From: Macropodus opercularis
Lineage: Eukaryota > Chordata > Actinopteri > Anabantiformes > Osphronemidae
Assembly: GCA_030770545.1 (NCBI GenBank)
Contig: CM061106.1
Span: forward strand, 6,997,001-7,061,000
Direction of reading: 5' to 3'
Length of the DNA: 64,000 nt
A program made the translations under genes and the position numbers. Below, piece after piece: positions 1-11,540 of this stretch (the stretch's first letter is position 1; each line of letters opens with the position of its first letter). Under the pieces are notes generated by a model, which had not been told where the DNA came from, made no database searches, and saw only the letters and a program-made list of their open reading frames with translations.

Positions 1-1935
1 AGGGTCCACTTCTGTTCTTGTGGTTAGGTGGAGGATCCACTTCTGTTCCTGCGGTCCGGAGGAGGATCCACTTCTGATCCTGTGTTCCAGAGGAGGGTCC
101 ACTTCTATCCCCGTGTCCTGCTGAGGGTCCGATTCTGTTCCTGTGATTCGGTGGAGGATCCACTTCTGTTTCTGTGTCCTGCTGAGGGTCCACTTCTGTT
201 CCTGTGTTCCAGTGGAGGGTCCACTTCTGTTCCTGTGTTCCAGTGGAGGGTCCACTTCTGTTCCTGTGTTCCAGTGGAGGGTCCACTTCTATCCCCTTGT
301 CCTGCAGAGGGTCTGCTTCTGTTCTTGTGGTTCGGTGGAGGATCCACTTCTCTTCCTGTGTCCTGGAGGGCCGTCCACTTCTGTTCCTGTGTCCTGGAGG
401 GCCGTCCACTTCTGTTCCTGTGTCCTGGAGGGCCGTCCACTTCTGTTCCTGTGTCCCAGTGGAGGGTCCACTTCTGTTCCTGTGTCCCAGTGGAGGGTCC
501 ACTTCTGTTCCTGCGGTCCGGAAGAGGATCCACTTCTGTTCCTGTGTCCTGCTGAGGGTCCGCTTCTGTTCCTGCGGTCCGGAGGAGGATCCACTTCTGT
601 TTCTGTGTTCCAGTGGAGGGTCCACTTCTGTTCTTGTGGTTCGGTGGAGGATCCACTTCTGTTCCTGTGTCCTGCGGTCCGGTTCTGTTACTGTGTCCTG
701 GAGGGCGGCCCACTTCTGTTCCTGTGTCCCAGAGGAGGGTCCTCTTCTGTTCCTGCGGTTCCTTTGGAGGGTCCACTTCTGTTCCCGTGTCCTGGAGGGC
801 GGCCCACTTCTGTTCCTGTGTCCCAGAGGAGGGTCCACTTCTGTTCCTGTGTCCTGCTGAGGGTCCGCTTCTGTTCCTGCGGTCTGGAGGAGGATCCACT
901 TCTGTTTCTGTGTCTTGCTGAGGGTCCGCTTCTGTTCCTGCGATCCGGAAGAGGATCCACTTCTGTTCCTGTGTTCCAGTGGAGGGTCCACTTCTGTTCC
1001 TGCAGTCTGGAGGAGGATCCACTTCTGTTTCTGTGTCCTGCTGAGGGTCCTCTTCTGTTCCTGCGGTTCCTTTGGAGGGTCCACTTCTGTTCCCGTGTCC
1101 TGGAGGGCCGTCCACTTCTGTTCCTGTCTCCCAGTGGAGGGTCCACTTCTAGTCCTGTGTCCTGTGGACGATCCGCTTCTATTCCTGTGTCCTACGGAGG
1201 GTCCACTTCTGTTCCTGTGACCTGATGAGGGTCCGCTTCTGTTCCTGCGGTCCGGAGGAGGGTCCACTTCTGTTCCTGCGGTCCGGAGGAGGGTCCACTT
1301 CTGTTCCTGTGTCCACTTCTGTTTCCGTGTCCTGCTGAGGGTCCGCTTCTGTTCCTGCGGTCCAGAGGAGGGTCCACTTCTGTTCCTGTGTCCCAGAGGA
1401 GGGTCCACTTCTATCCTCGTGTCCTGCAGAGGGTCCGAATCTGTTCTTGTCGTTCGGTGAAGGGTCCACTTCTGTTCCTGTGTCCTGCGGTCCGGTTCTG
1501 TTCCTGTGTCCCAGTGGAGGGTCCACTTCTAGTCCTGTGTCTTGCGGAGGGTCCGCTTCTGTTCCTGTGTCCCAGAGTCCACTTCTATTCCTGTGTCCTG
1601 CAGAGGGTCCGCTTCTATTCCTGCGGTCTGGAGGAGGATCCACTTCTGTTCCTGTGTCCCAGTGGAAGGTCCACTTCTATCCTTGTGTCCTGCGGAGGGT
1701 CCGCTTCTGTTCCTGTGGTTCTGTGGAGGGTTCACTTCTATTCCTGTGTCCTGTGGACGGTCCGCTTCTTTTCCTGCGGTCTGGAGGAGGATCCACTTCT
1801 GTTCCTGTGTCTCAGGGTCCACTTCTATTCCTGTGTCCTGTGGACGGTCCGCTTCTCATACTGCAGGCTAGTGGAGTGTCTGTTTTTGTTAGTGTGGCCC
1901 AGTGGAGGATCCGCTTCTGTTCTCCACCATAAAAG
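1..1935. repeat. GC-rich minisatellite, ~31-bp and related units
   Basis: Dozens of imperfect copies of a unit built on GAGGGTCCACTTCTGTTCCT run from the window edge to about 1,935. Successive copies near 211, 242 and 273 are 31 bp apart. Variant units (GTCCGGAGGAGGATCC, CTGGAGGGCCGTCC) are interspersed, giving a mosaic of subtypes. The array lacks stop codons in several frames, so long open frames on both strands are by-products of the repeat. The array continues beyond the left edge. Confidence 0.95.
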
Positions 1936-3060
1936 ACGATAATACAGTAAACTACACTAAATTAAATTACAATTATTAAACTACATTATGCTAAACTACA
2001 CTATTGTAGACTATTTAACACTATACTATATTGCACAATGCTAGACTACACTAAATTAGAATATACTTGTATTGTACTATTCTACACTAGACTATATTAC
2101 ACTATACTACAGTACGCAATACATTACAGATTAAATTTTACAATATTATACTAAACTACATTATATTACACTACACTAAACTACACTATAACAGACTATA
2201 ATACGCTATACTACACTAGATTATATTAAATTACACTACATTATACTAAACTACACTATTGTAGACTATGTAACACTATACTACATTGCACAATGCTAGA
2301 CTACACTAAATTAGAATATACTTGTATTGTACTATTCTACACTAGACTATATTACACTATATTGCAGTACGCAATACATTACAGATTATATATTACAATA
2401 TTATGTTAAACTACACTATAAAAGACTATAATACACTATACTATACTAGATTATATTAAATTACACTACATTATACTAAACTAAAGTACACTAGACTATA
2501 TTGCAGTGCGCAATACATTACAGATTATATATTACAATATTATACTAAACTACACTATAACAGACTATAATACACTATACTATACTAGATTATATTAAAT
2601 TACACTACATTATACTAAAGTACACTAGAGAATATTACACTATACTATATTAAACTCCACTACACTACCACACACACTATAATATACTACACTCTACTTA
2701 ACTATATTACATAGTTCAATACAACTACTATGACACATTACTAAAGTAAACTCTATTACACTCTTATTACCCTACTGCACTAAACTAGACTATATTACAT
2801 TAGACTACACTATATTAAACGACTCTAAACTCTATTACATTCTTATTACCCTACTGCACTAAACTAGACTATATTACATTAGACTACACTATATTAAACG
2901 ACTCTAAACTCTATTACATTCTTATTACCCTACTGCACTAAACTAGACTATGTTACATTAGACTAGATTATATTACACTATACTATACTATTCTCTACTT
3001 CACTATACTAAATAGTACAATACTACTGCTAGACTGCTACTATAACGACACCACTCTCAC
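1936..3060. repeat. AT-rich satellite of ACTA/TTACACTA words
   Basis: Low-complexity DNA made of short words such as ACTACACTA, TATATTA and AATACATTAC. It contains longer-range duplications: 2,040-2,150 resembles 2,280-2,400, and a ~68-bp block is repeated near 2,755, 2,830 and 2,900. No open frame or gene signal is visible. Confidence 0.9.
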
Positions 3061-3189
3061 GATAACACTACTACAAAAAACAACACTACTCCTACTAATA
3101 CACTAGTACAATACTACCACTAATAGAAGACTACTACTACTACTACCATACAACCATTACACTACTACACTGAATACTACTACATGCAT

Positions 3190-3990
3190 ACTAAAAAACT
3201 ACTACTAATACTAATACTACACTACAGCTACTCCTAATACTACACTACAGCTACTACTAGTAGGACACTACTACCAATGCTACACTACAGCTACTACTAG
3301 TAGGACACTACTATTAATACTACACTAAAGCTACTACTAATACTACACTACAGCTACTACTAAAATAGTAGGACACTACTACTAATACTACACTACAGCT
3401 ACTACTAGTAGGACACTACTACTAATACTACACTACAGCTACTACTACAATAGTAGGACACTACTAATATTAAACTACAGCTATAACTAGTAGGACACTA
3501 CTACTAATACTACACTACAGCTACTACTAGTAGGACACTACTACTAATACTACACTAAAGCTACTACTAATACTACACTACAGCTACTACTAGTAGGACA
3601 CTATTACTAATACTACACTACAGCTATTACTAGTAGGACACTACTACTAATACTACACTACAGCTACTACTAGTAGGACACTACTACTAATACTACACTA
3701 CAGCTACTACTAATAGGACACTACTACTAATACTACACTACAGCTATTACTAGTAGGACACTACTACTAATACTACACTACAGCTACTACTAGTAGGACA
3801 CTACTACTAATACTACACTACAGCTACTACTAATAGGACACTACTACTAATACTACACTACAACTACTACTAGTAGGACACTACTACTAATACTACACTA
3901 CAGCTATTACTAGTAGGACACTACTACTAATACTACACTACAGCTAATACTAGTAGGACACTACTACAGCTACTACTAAAATAGTAGGAC
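3190..3990. repeat. 40-bp minisatellite
   Basis: About twenty copies of a 40-bp unit containing CTACTACTAGTAGGACAC and ACTACACTACAG. The period is exact between 3,661 and 3,701. It is bordered on both sides by looser CTA/ACT trinucleotide DNA (3,060-3,190 and 3,990-4,170). Confidence 0.95.
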
Positions 3991-4487
3991 ACTACCATGA
4001 CTAGTACTACTTCTACTCTTTCACTACTATTATACTACCATAACACAACTACTACTGTCCTACAGGTACAACACCAATACCATTACTACTACACTTCTAC
4101 TAGTACTATTTCTACTACTACTATTATGACCCTTCTACTACTACAACACTTCTACTACAATACTAACTAAAACTATTGAGTGGGTGGCCCAACAGCCCAG
4201 CAAGACTCATTCTATATGACACTAAAGACACAGGCCCCTCAGTATCACTGACTGTTTGTATGGCCTTGTAAGGGACGGTAACTTTTTCCTCCCTTGCAGT
4301 GCAATACAAACAATAATGAACATAGATTGAGAGAGTGGCGCAGCATGCCAGCACTCCTCCTCCTACCTGGGATGGCACACTCTGACCACTTCATCAATGA
4401 CACAACACAACCCAGAAACACGTGTTTAAATAGAGAAAAACTGCTTAAATACCTCCTCGATCCACAGTGTCCATGAGCTGTTTACCT

Positions 4488-4573
4488 TCCCTGCGCAGCC
4501 TCAAAGGTCCAGTCTGTGACTCTGTGTAGAGCTGCTGCCTTTTCCATGACTCGCTCCTGTCTGCATGTAGAAA
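4488..4573 (-). other. Possible orphan exon of unknown gene
   Basis: On the minus strand a short open segment lies between an acceptor-like CTACATGCAG and a donor-like GGGAAG|GTAAAC. It reads with MEKAAALHRVTDWTFEAAQG in its middle. The peptide looks like normal protein sequence but I do not recognise the family and found no matching neighbour exon. The rest of 4,170-5,140 shows no gene. Confidence 0.25.
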
Positions 4574-5189
4574 GGAGGTTAGCAAGGCCCAGTATCGCTG
4601 GTTCAACAACAGTGTGAGCCAGAACCAGGAACCAAGCAACACTGAGACGACGTGTTTTGACATATTTTCTGAGAAATGAAGTGAATCTGTTTGCATCTTT
4701 AAGGCTACGAGCAAATCCAGTATTTACAAGCAAATATAAGCAAAGTTATCAAACAGAAAAAGGTGCAGCTAAACATGCAGGTCAGGTCAGTTAACTTCTC
4801 AGCACACTCTGGTTCGACTGATCACAAAATATAAGTCAAATAAACCTTTGATCTCAACTATAAATTGTCTGATCTGTGTCTCTGTGGAATCAACTGGAAA
4901 AGACTGTTTACTGTTACTAAGCAAATAAGTCTGAGTGATGTTACCAATAACTATGTCAACACTGCATTTAGTTCACTGTTAGACACTGATGGTTTCAGTC
5001 AGCATTTAACAAACCCACTCACTGACTAAAGCAGACGAACCAAACACTAGAAAGACAGTGACTCCAACTAATTACCTGAATCCAGCATTGAAAGACAGTT
5101 TAACACTATATAAAAGCACTTCAGGTTGACAGAACCACATATTATTCATCATTAAATGAAGAAAATTTGACAGAAGCATGAAGATAAAC

Positions 5190-6060
5190 TAAACACAAGA
5201 AATAAGAAATATAACAGAATAAAGACAGTAAAATTAACACTGAGCTCAGCTGTAAACATCCTACCTGTGTCTCTGTCCGTTGTGGAAACGGCTGAAAGAT
5301 TGTTGTCCCGTCGCTAGAGACGACAGTCTGTGACGTCACCTGAGTCAGAGGCCAATCAGTAAGTACATATTTTATCCCAGGCAATATAATTTTTAATTTT
5401 ATGACATTGGAAACTAAACTGAATATTTGTCAGTCGATAAGTCAGATAAACATTTTGACATCGTAGAGACACAAATTAATTACTGGCCTATTAGAAACTG
5501 GCAGCCAGCGAGCTACAGGTTAGCTAACCATCAGTAGCAGCATTGAGGCTAATGCTTAGCAAGTAAAATGCTGACTCATTCAGAGAGAGAGTCCTTCTAT
5601 CGGTGAACGTATCTAGTCTGTGTTTATCTGAATAAACTAAACACAAGAAATAAGAAATATAACAATGAATAAATATAGTAAAATTAACATTGAGCTCAGC
5701 TGTAAACATCCTACCTGTGTCTCTGTCTGTTGTGGAAACGGCTGAAAGATTGTTGTCCCGTCGCTAGATACGACAGTCTGTGACGTCACCAGGGTCAGAG
5801 GCCAATCAGTAAGCAAACATTTTATTCCAGGCAATATAATTTTTAATTTTATGAAATTGAAAACTAAACTGAATATTTGTCAGTCGATAAGTCAAAAAAA
5901 CATTTTAGATCGTAGAGACACAAATTAATTACTGGCCTATTAGAAACTGGCAGCTAGCGAGCTACAGGTTAGCTAACCATCAGTAGCAGCATTGAGGCTA
6001 ATGCTTAGCAAGTAAAATGCTAACTCATTAAGAGAGAGAGTCCTTCTATCATATGTGTTT
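5190..6060. repeat. 450-bp tandem duplication with CRE palindromes
   Basis: Two adjacent copies of a ~450-bp segment are offset by exactly 450 bp: the word TGAGCTCAGC is at 5,241 and 5,691. Each copy contains a full palindromic cAMP-response element TGACGTCA (5,331-5,338 and 5,781-5,788) and a GCTAGC/GTTAGC-rich stretch. Neither copy contains a convincing open frame. The CRE context suggests duplicated promoter DNA; that is inference. Confidence 0.8.
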
Positions 6061-6179
6061 ACCTGAATAAAGGCCAATAGGCGACGCGGCTTCAACTTCT
6101 GTCTGTGTAAAACGAGGAAAAGGGGTAATGTTGAATTTGAAAGATGATTCAACATTGACAGTCGGTCCGAAACGTCACA

Positions 6180-6480
6180 AGCTGCTCCAATGGATAAAGC
6201 TTGGTCGATGTTAAAAAGCGTTTGGTTAAATCCTTTAAGATAACTGTAGGTGTTAGCTGGGAGAATAATCCGTAGAATAATCCAAGTGTCGCTTCCAATG
6301 CTGAAGTTCGTCGCTGTCCAAAAAGCTGGCTGTTAAGATGGCAGCTACCAGCTAGCAGCTAGCAGCTGTCCCGCTAGCATCTAGCGGCTAGCAGCTGTCC
6401 TGCTATTTGCAACAGGTCAAAGGTCAAGGTGCAAAGTGGACATTTTAGAGGCCTGAGTTGTTTTGAAAGGCTTGGGTCCC
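6180..6480 (-). promoter_or_regulatory. Degenerate copy of the proline-rich gene promoter
   Basis: This stretch aligns by eye, in the same orientation, with 42,900-43,170, the start and promoter of the proline-rich gene. Shared words include GAATAATCCG, TCGCTTCCAA, TTTGCAAC.GGTCAAAGGTC and AGAGGC. At the site of the ATG the copy reads ACG on the minus strand, and the TATAAAAG of the intact promoter is not preserved. It is probably a non-functional duplicate. It also contains a GCTAGC-rich stretch at 6,345-6,405. Confidence 0.5.
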
Positions 6481-6599
6481 GTCGCGTTCTGTTCCTGGGG
6501 TTAGGAATAAACAGATGATTATACCAGGTTCAACTTGTATGTACATATTTGCATGATTGAATAAATATTTATACATGTTTTGTTATTTTCATAATTATA

Positions 6600-7581
6600 T
6601 AGAGTCCTTCCTTAGGCCGGAAACACCCTGACACACATCTGGTCTCATTACTCACCTTCTGGTTGAACTGCAGCTCAGAAAAACAGACACAACTCACTCA
6701 GACTTAAACACGTAAACTTTATTAGTCAGTCAAGGATGGACAAAAAACAAACTGAATAAACACATGATCATACTACATCAGGTTCATCTTGTATGTACAT
6801 ATTTGCATGACTGAATAATTATTTCTATAAGTTTGATTCCTATAAATAAATAGAGTTCCTTCAGTCAGCTGAACATTATGATGAAGAGAACAAGCAGTGG
6901 ACAGAGATCAGTTCCATGAACAGCAGGAGCAGTAGACGTGTGATCATCGCAAATGCAGGTCATGTCTTTGCTGTAAATATTTTTTTATGAGACACCCGAC
7001 TGCTAGTTATTAATTGTTTTCTTTTCATTCAGTGACACTTAAATCTACTCTTCATTTAATGATAGAACTCAGGTATCCTCAGGTACTTTGTGTCTCTCAT
7101 GCAGCTTAGGTTCATCCTCCCTATAGAGTGAAATGGCTACTGACTATGCAAGTGTATTACTCTAATTACTGCGTCATACATCTGTCACCAAGACGAGTGA
7201 GAAAGCTCTGAAAGCTACCAAGCTGCTGAACTCATCACTAAATCTAAACAGCCTCACACCGTGGCAGAGTTGTTGATACTGACCACCTGCAAAATGATCC
7301 TTAGAGATGCTTGGTCCTGGCGCCATTAAGAAAAGAGCCCAAGGCCCTCTACCAAATAAACTGACACTAGATTTTAATTACATCTGCTTCTTGTGGCATT
7401 TTTGATTGGTGGTGTGTCGTGTGGTTTTCTAATGTAAAACATGTGCTGAGGCTCCAACAGGTTGGGAAACACTGTGTTAGGCTGACATTCATTTCAACCA
7501 ATAGACACTTAACTCAGGAGCTGAACCAGAAAAGCTGGAGGTGGTGTCATCACTGAGGAGACTTGACTTCAGAGTCAGAGT
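6600..7581 (+). repeat. Segment duplicated in direct orientation at 43,375-43,937
   Basis: 6,610-6,840 matches 43,380-43,560 and 7,340-7,581 matches 43,687-43,937 nearly base for base (for example CCGGAAACACCCTGACACAC and TGATTGGTGGTGTGTCGTGT). The middle (6,840-7,340) is missing from the other copy. No gene is recognised. Polyadenylation-like AATAAA words occur, so parts may be 3' UTR. Confidence 0.75.
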
Positions 7582-7886
7582 GTTCACACAGCAGTGTTGG
7601 AGGCTCCAGCTTATCAACTTTAACACTAAATGTTGTGCTGTTATCACAGTACTGTTTGTGTTTATGCAGACATTTATTTCTCAGAATGATGGAAGATGAA
7701 AGAACTGACAATGTTTGTCTGTGTCATTCTTCTGCTCTAACTGATATATTTTTATTAAATCATCTCCCAAAACACATCTGAATGTGTATTATATATTTTA
7801 AAACATCAACAGTACAACATGTTAATATCTGTATAAAATAATAATGAACAAATTCAATGACACTCACAGATGATATAAAGGTTTAA

Positions 7887-7970
7887 ACATGTCAAAGCCC
7901 CTGAGGACATGAGTTCACCTTTCTATAAACCAACCGTAGCCTGTGATTGGTCCATCATCACTGTGACCAC
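7887..7970 (-). pseudogene. 3' tail of an HSP30-like gene copy
   Basis: About 85 bp match 38,308-38,388, the 3' end of the HSP30-like pseudogene, with the shared words GAGGACATGAGTTCACCT and GATTGGTCCATCATCACTGT. The coding part is not present next to it. The remaining sequence to 8,330 shows no supported gene. Confidence 0.5.
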
Positions 7971-8336
7971 AAATGCATAGTTTCATCTAAATGAAGACTT
8001 TGGAATTTCCAACAACAGTCATATCTGTCAACCAGACAGCTCTCGCCTGTGCTGCTTGTGTGTACGGACGTGTGTGTGAAGGCGTCTCTATGTATGTTGA
8101 TGGGTTTGGGAGTAACCCTGTCCAGCCTTTTACACACCTTCTGGTTTTCAAGCCCCTTTGTCCATCCACCAAACTCGGCTGACCCCCACTCCCAGTCTTG
8201 CACGGCCCCCTTCTCCCTTATTCTGCAGAGAAAGCGTGGTTTTCATACGGCAAAGAAAGAGCAAGCGTTCATTTAGTCAATATGTGTTAGCTAGAAACAT
8301 TCACCCAGAGTAGACTGAATGATACATGTTCATTTG

Positions 8337-9869
8337 AAACCTCCACCAGTAAGAGATTCAATAAATTGCATCTTAACCTGTATCAGGACAGAGATTTTTG
8401 CGTTATCTCAGCAACTCAAAGGTTTTCAGAGAGAGAAAGACTAACGACCAGCTTTGCTTCATTGCACCACAACTACAACTACAACTACAACTACAACTAC
8501 AACTACAACTACACACCTTTCATACTTGATATCACATATATTATTTTGTTTGATTTTACTTTCCAACAAAGGCTGCCTTGTTTTTTGGAAAGATGGAGGG
8601 TAAGTGTCTGAATTTATTGACCCCAACTGTTTGTTTGACTTTGTGCATTGAGAAATCTTGATGTTTTTACTAATATGTCTAATCAAATGTATCTTGATCT
8701 ATTTTGAACAGGTTTGTTTGTTGGCATTTTAATATGTTACTAGATAAATAAGTTTGCGTTTTAATATGTTACTAGATAAATAAAAGTGGGCTGTCTGCTA
8801 AACTTTATTATTGAGGAAGCCCTGAGAGAAGAAACCAGGTGAAATCAAAGGTTTTCAGTCAGTTTTTGTTTGCGTTTTAATATGTTTCTACGAATGTTAA
8901 TCTATATTTCTGTGTTATGAAATAATGTAAAACAAATGTCCAGTCTAAGATGGTTTGACGCTTAATCATCGCGTGCGTCTGCTCATTGTCAACAGGCAGA
9001 CGGTGGACTTCAGCATCTTCGCGGCTCCCACAGCGGTTTGTCTGGAAGTAAGGAGGCCTCGAACGCACCATCACACGTGTCACACTGGAGTCAAAGTGCA
9101 GCTAACGGCTAGCGGCTAATGTGGCTAGCGCTAGCTTGTGTATTAGCGTAGCTCAGAAAGGCACCAGCGTAGATCGCCCCCATCTTAGTCTGGACCGGTT
9201 ACGTTTTGGTCCCGTACGGAAAGTTACATCTGGGCTCCGGAACCGAGAAGGCGGTGAAATCCGGTATTTTATGTAACTGACGGCTGAACAGAGCAAAGGA
9301 CCGAGTTAGCTTCTGCTATTTGTACAGCCCGGACTAGCGTTAGCAAACATGTTGTACTGTGCTATGCTAATGCTTTTAATATAATAATGTAATAATACAT
9401 ATATAATATTTTATCAAAAGAGTTTATTGTTGCTTTACTTTTCATCTTATCAGACTCGTAGGTCAAATAGCAAATCATTAGTAAAAAGGGACTTTTCCAA
9501 ATGCAATTGATTAAGTTCTGCCATTAAACAGTATAGGAGACATTTTCCAGGTGTGAGTCCACAAGGATATAGATTCAAAGTTCCAGGGGCTAAAGCTGGA
9601 ATATGTGTATTATATATGTATTTGTTGTGTTGAACTGAGTTTCTGTGTTTGGAACAGACACCACACAGTTGTCTCCTGCTGCAGCACCGGCCTCCTCAGA
9701 GCACACGTATGTTTAATGTTCCACATGATATTGTTGTTGTTTATTATTGATGACTTCATTGCTGTAGCATTAGTAGAGTAACGTGTGTGTCTCTGTCTCT
9801 TCCACCTTCAGGCCTCTCTCCCCATATGAGCGGCTTGTCGCGGGTACGTCATCAGTGTCACATACACAA
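8337..9869 (+). pseudogene. 5' fragment of a USP (deubiquitinase) gene, copy 1
   Basis: This is the upstream region and first two candidate coding exons of the same USP gene found at 27.3-30.2 kb and, reversed, at 47.1-49.8 kb. Exon a (9,658-9,706) lies between GGAACAG and GTATGT. Exon b (9,812-9,843) lies between CCTTCAG and GTACGTC. In a common frame they read TTQLSPAAAPASSEH followed by PLSPYERFVA. Similarity stops at about 9,869, before the catalytic exon, so this copy cannot encode an enzyme. The CpG- and GCTAGC-rich stretch at 9,060-9,260 is a likely promoter or first non-coding exon. A (CAACTA)n microsatellite lies at 8,468-8,511. Confidence 0.7.
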
Positions 9870-10380
9870 TAAATCTATTAACTTTCATTATAAAACACAA
9901 ATGAAATGGACTCAATGTGAATGTTTTATTTTAATGTGTAACATATTTACTGATGATCACATCTAAGGCTTTTATTGTGGAGGCTACATCTGTTTAGTGC
10001 AGATGTTCAGTAACTGTGTGTTTTAAATACACAGTTACTGTCAGATTTCTCTGGATCACTGCTTATAAACTATTACTGACACACTCAGCTGCTCCTCTAT
10101 CGTCTGTCAGGCTTTGTGCTTTCATTCCATTTAACCACGTGCAGCCCTGCACTGAATATAAATATGTGGCTTCAAAGTGATGATGAGTCGGGTCGAGCTG
10201 CTTAACCTGCACGTAGCGCGACTCTGTCGGCTCCGTGTGTGATCGGGCTGTTTTGTGCTGAGGCTGTTCCAGGCCTGACGTCATCAGGACGTCTGACGAC
10301 GTCTGACTCGTCCGCTGGGGAAACCAACGCGAGACTTTGTTAGTGAGAGCCTTTAATGAACGGCTGTTCATGTGTAAAGA
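9870..10380. other. No gene recognised
   Basis: Single-copy DNA between the truncated USP fragment and the outer edge of the left arm. An open frame on the minus strand (10,063-10,458) runs into the arm. Its matching sequence at the right arm ends abruptly, and the product has no recognisable domain, so I do not call a gene. Confidence 0.5.
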
Positions 10381-10869
10381 CGTACAGATTAAATCATGGT
10401 TTTGAGCTGGAAGTGCTTCAGAATGTTTAGTGGGCGACTGAGAGGACTTTGGTCTCATGTCATACTGTGCGTATTTTATAATCCGTTCATTTCTTTTCTT
10501 CCGTTCCTGACGTGACCAGCAGGTCTGTACGCTGGAAACACTGAGCAGGTGAGGTTGTGACTGAAACCCTGTAGGAAAAGGAGGCAGAGGACTGGACAGT
10601 TATCTTTATTAGAATAATGGTAGTTTTATATAATAATCACATATAATTATAATATTGGTATTATTTGTGTACTTACTCTTCATGTCACACTGTGTATTAT
10701 AGCAGATGTGCTTTCTTCCCTCCATGTTTAATTGTAATAGCGCTTTAAACCACTTAAACAGCTTTAGAACATGTTGATGGGAAGTGCTAAACATGTTATC
10801 TATAGATTTTTATTTCAGAGCACTGTCCTGTGTAGAACAGTCCTTTAAATTTGAAAGGTTTCAGCTCCT

Positions 10870-10969
10870 GTGTGAAAGTTGAATCCTGACGACTGGACGT
10901 CTTCCTTTGCTGTAGTCGTAGATCTGCTGCAAAGGAAGACGTCCAGTTACCGTGATTCAACTCTCAGAC
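10870..10969. other. Long hairpin, miRNA- or MITE-like (left arm)
   Basis: A perfect 19-bp inverted repeat, ACTGGACGTCTTCCTTTGC at 10,892-10,910, pairs with 10,929-10,947 across an 18-nt loop. The pairing resumes with GTTGAATC/GATTCAAC at 10,878 and 10,954, and continues with mismatches to give a ~100-nt foldback. The right arm has the same hairpin at 61,286-61,385, almost unchanged. Size and shape resemble a pre-miRNA; a short palindromic MITE is an equally plausible reading. Confidence 0.6.
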
Positions 10970-11174
10970 AACCTCACCTGGAAGAAGCGCCACCGACATT
11001 TCGGCTTTTATTTCCAGGTAGTTACATCTAAGGACTTATATTCATCTGACAGATGAACATGTAGAATATAGACTTGATAGAAAAGCCTTCACGTACCTTT
11101 GGTGACCCTTTGACCTCACCAGGTCTGGCCTATTGTGGGTACATCATGCACACGCTGATAATTCAACAGGTTTC

Positions 11175-11540
11175 CAGAAATGTGTCATTATTTAGCTCAT
11201 TTGGTTTTGGGTTGTTGTTTTGTATCTAACAAAACTTGTGAAGATAAGTTGGTCTCCTCAGCAGCTCCATGCTGGGAAACGTGTGCCTGATGTGTGGGAC
11301 CCATTTTCTTCAAGTCTCTACCCCCACTGTGATGTAATGACTCAGGGAGTGAACAGAGCTGCTTTTAGAAATACTATGTTACTTAGCCTAGTTGGGCTCA
11401 TGTTCTTATCAACACAGATCAATCCTTAAAATGATGTGATTCGTTTGCCTGCCTTTGCATATTTCTCATCTCACCACTGAGAATAAATTCATGTTTAATT
11501 ATTTGAACCTTACTCTGTGTCTGACTGAATCCATCTTAGT
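11175..11540 (+). mobile_element. Possible diverged solo LTR (left arm)
   Basis: The 3' part (11,445-11,540) resembles the end of the retroviral LTR at 23,471-23,977: CTTTGCATATTTCTCATCTC, ACCACTGAGAATAAATTCATG with an AATAAA signal, then TTATTTGAACCT. The 5' limit is a guess. It directly precedes the LINE fragment. The same arrangement is at about 60,705-61,075 in the right arm, so it predates the arm duplication. Confidence 0.35.

Noticed and set aside
28..1942. Open frames of up to 360 codons on both strands
   Set aside because: They follow the minisatellite unit and occur in several overlapping frames on both strands with repeat-only content. No start context, splice signals or non-repeat sequence.
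3190..3990. CRISPR-like regular repeats
   Set aside because: The 40-bp period has no unique spacers, and the whole unit repeats. The sequence is eukaryotic.
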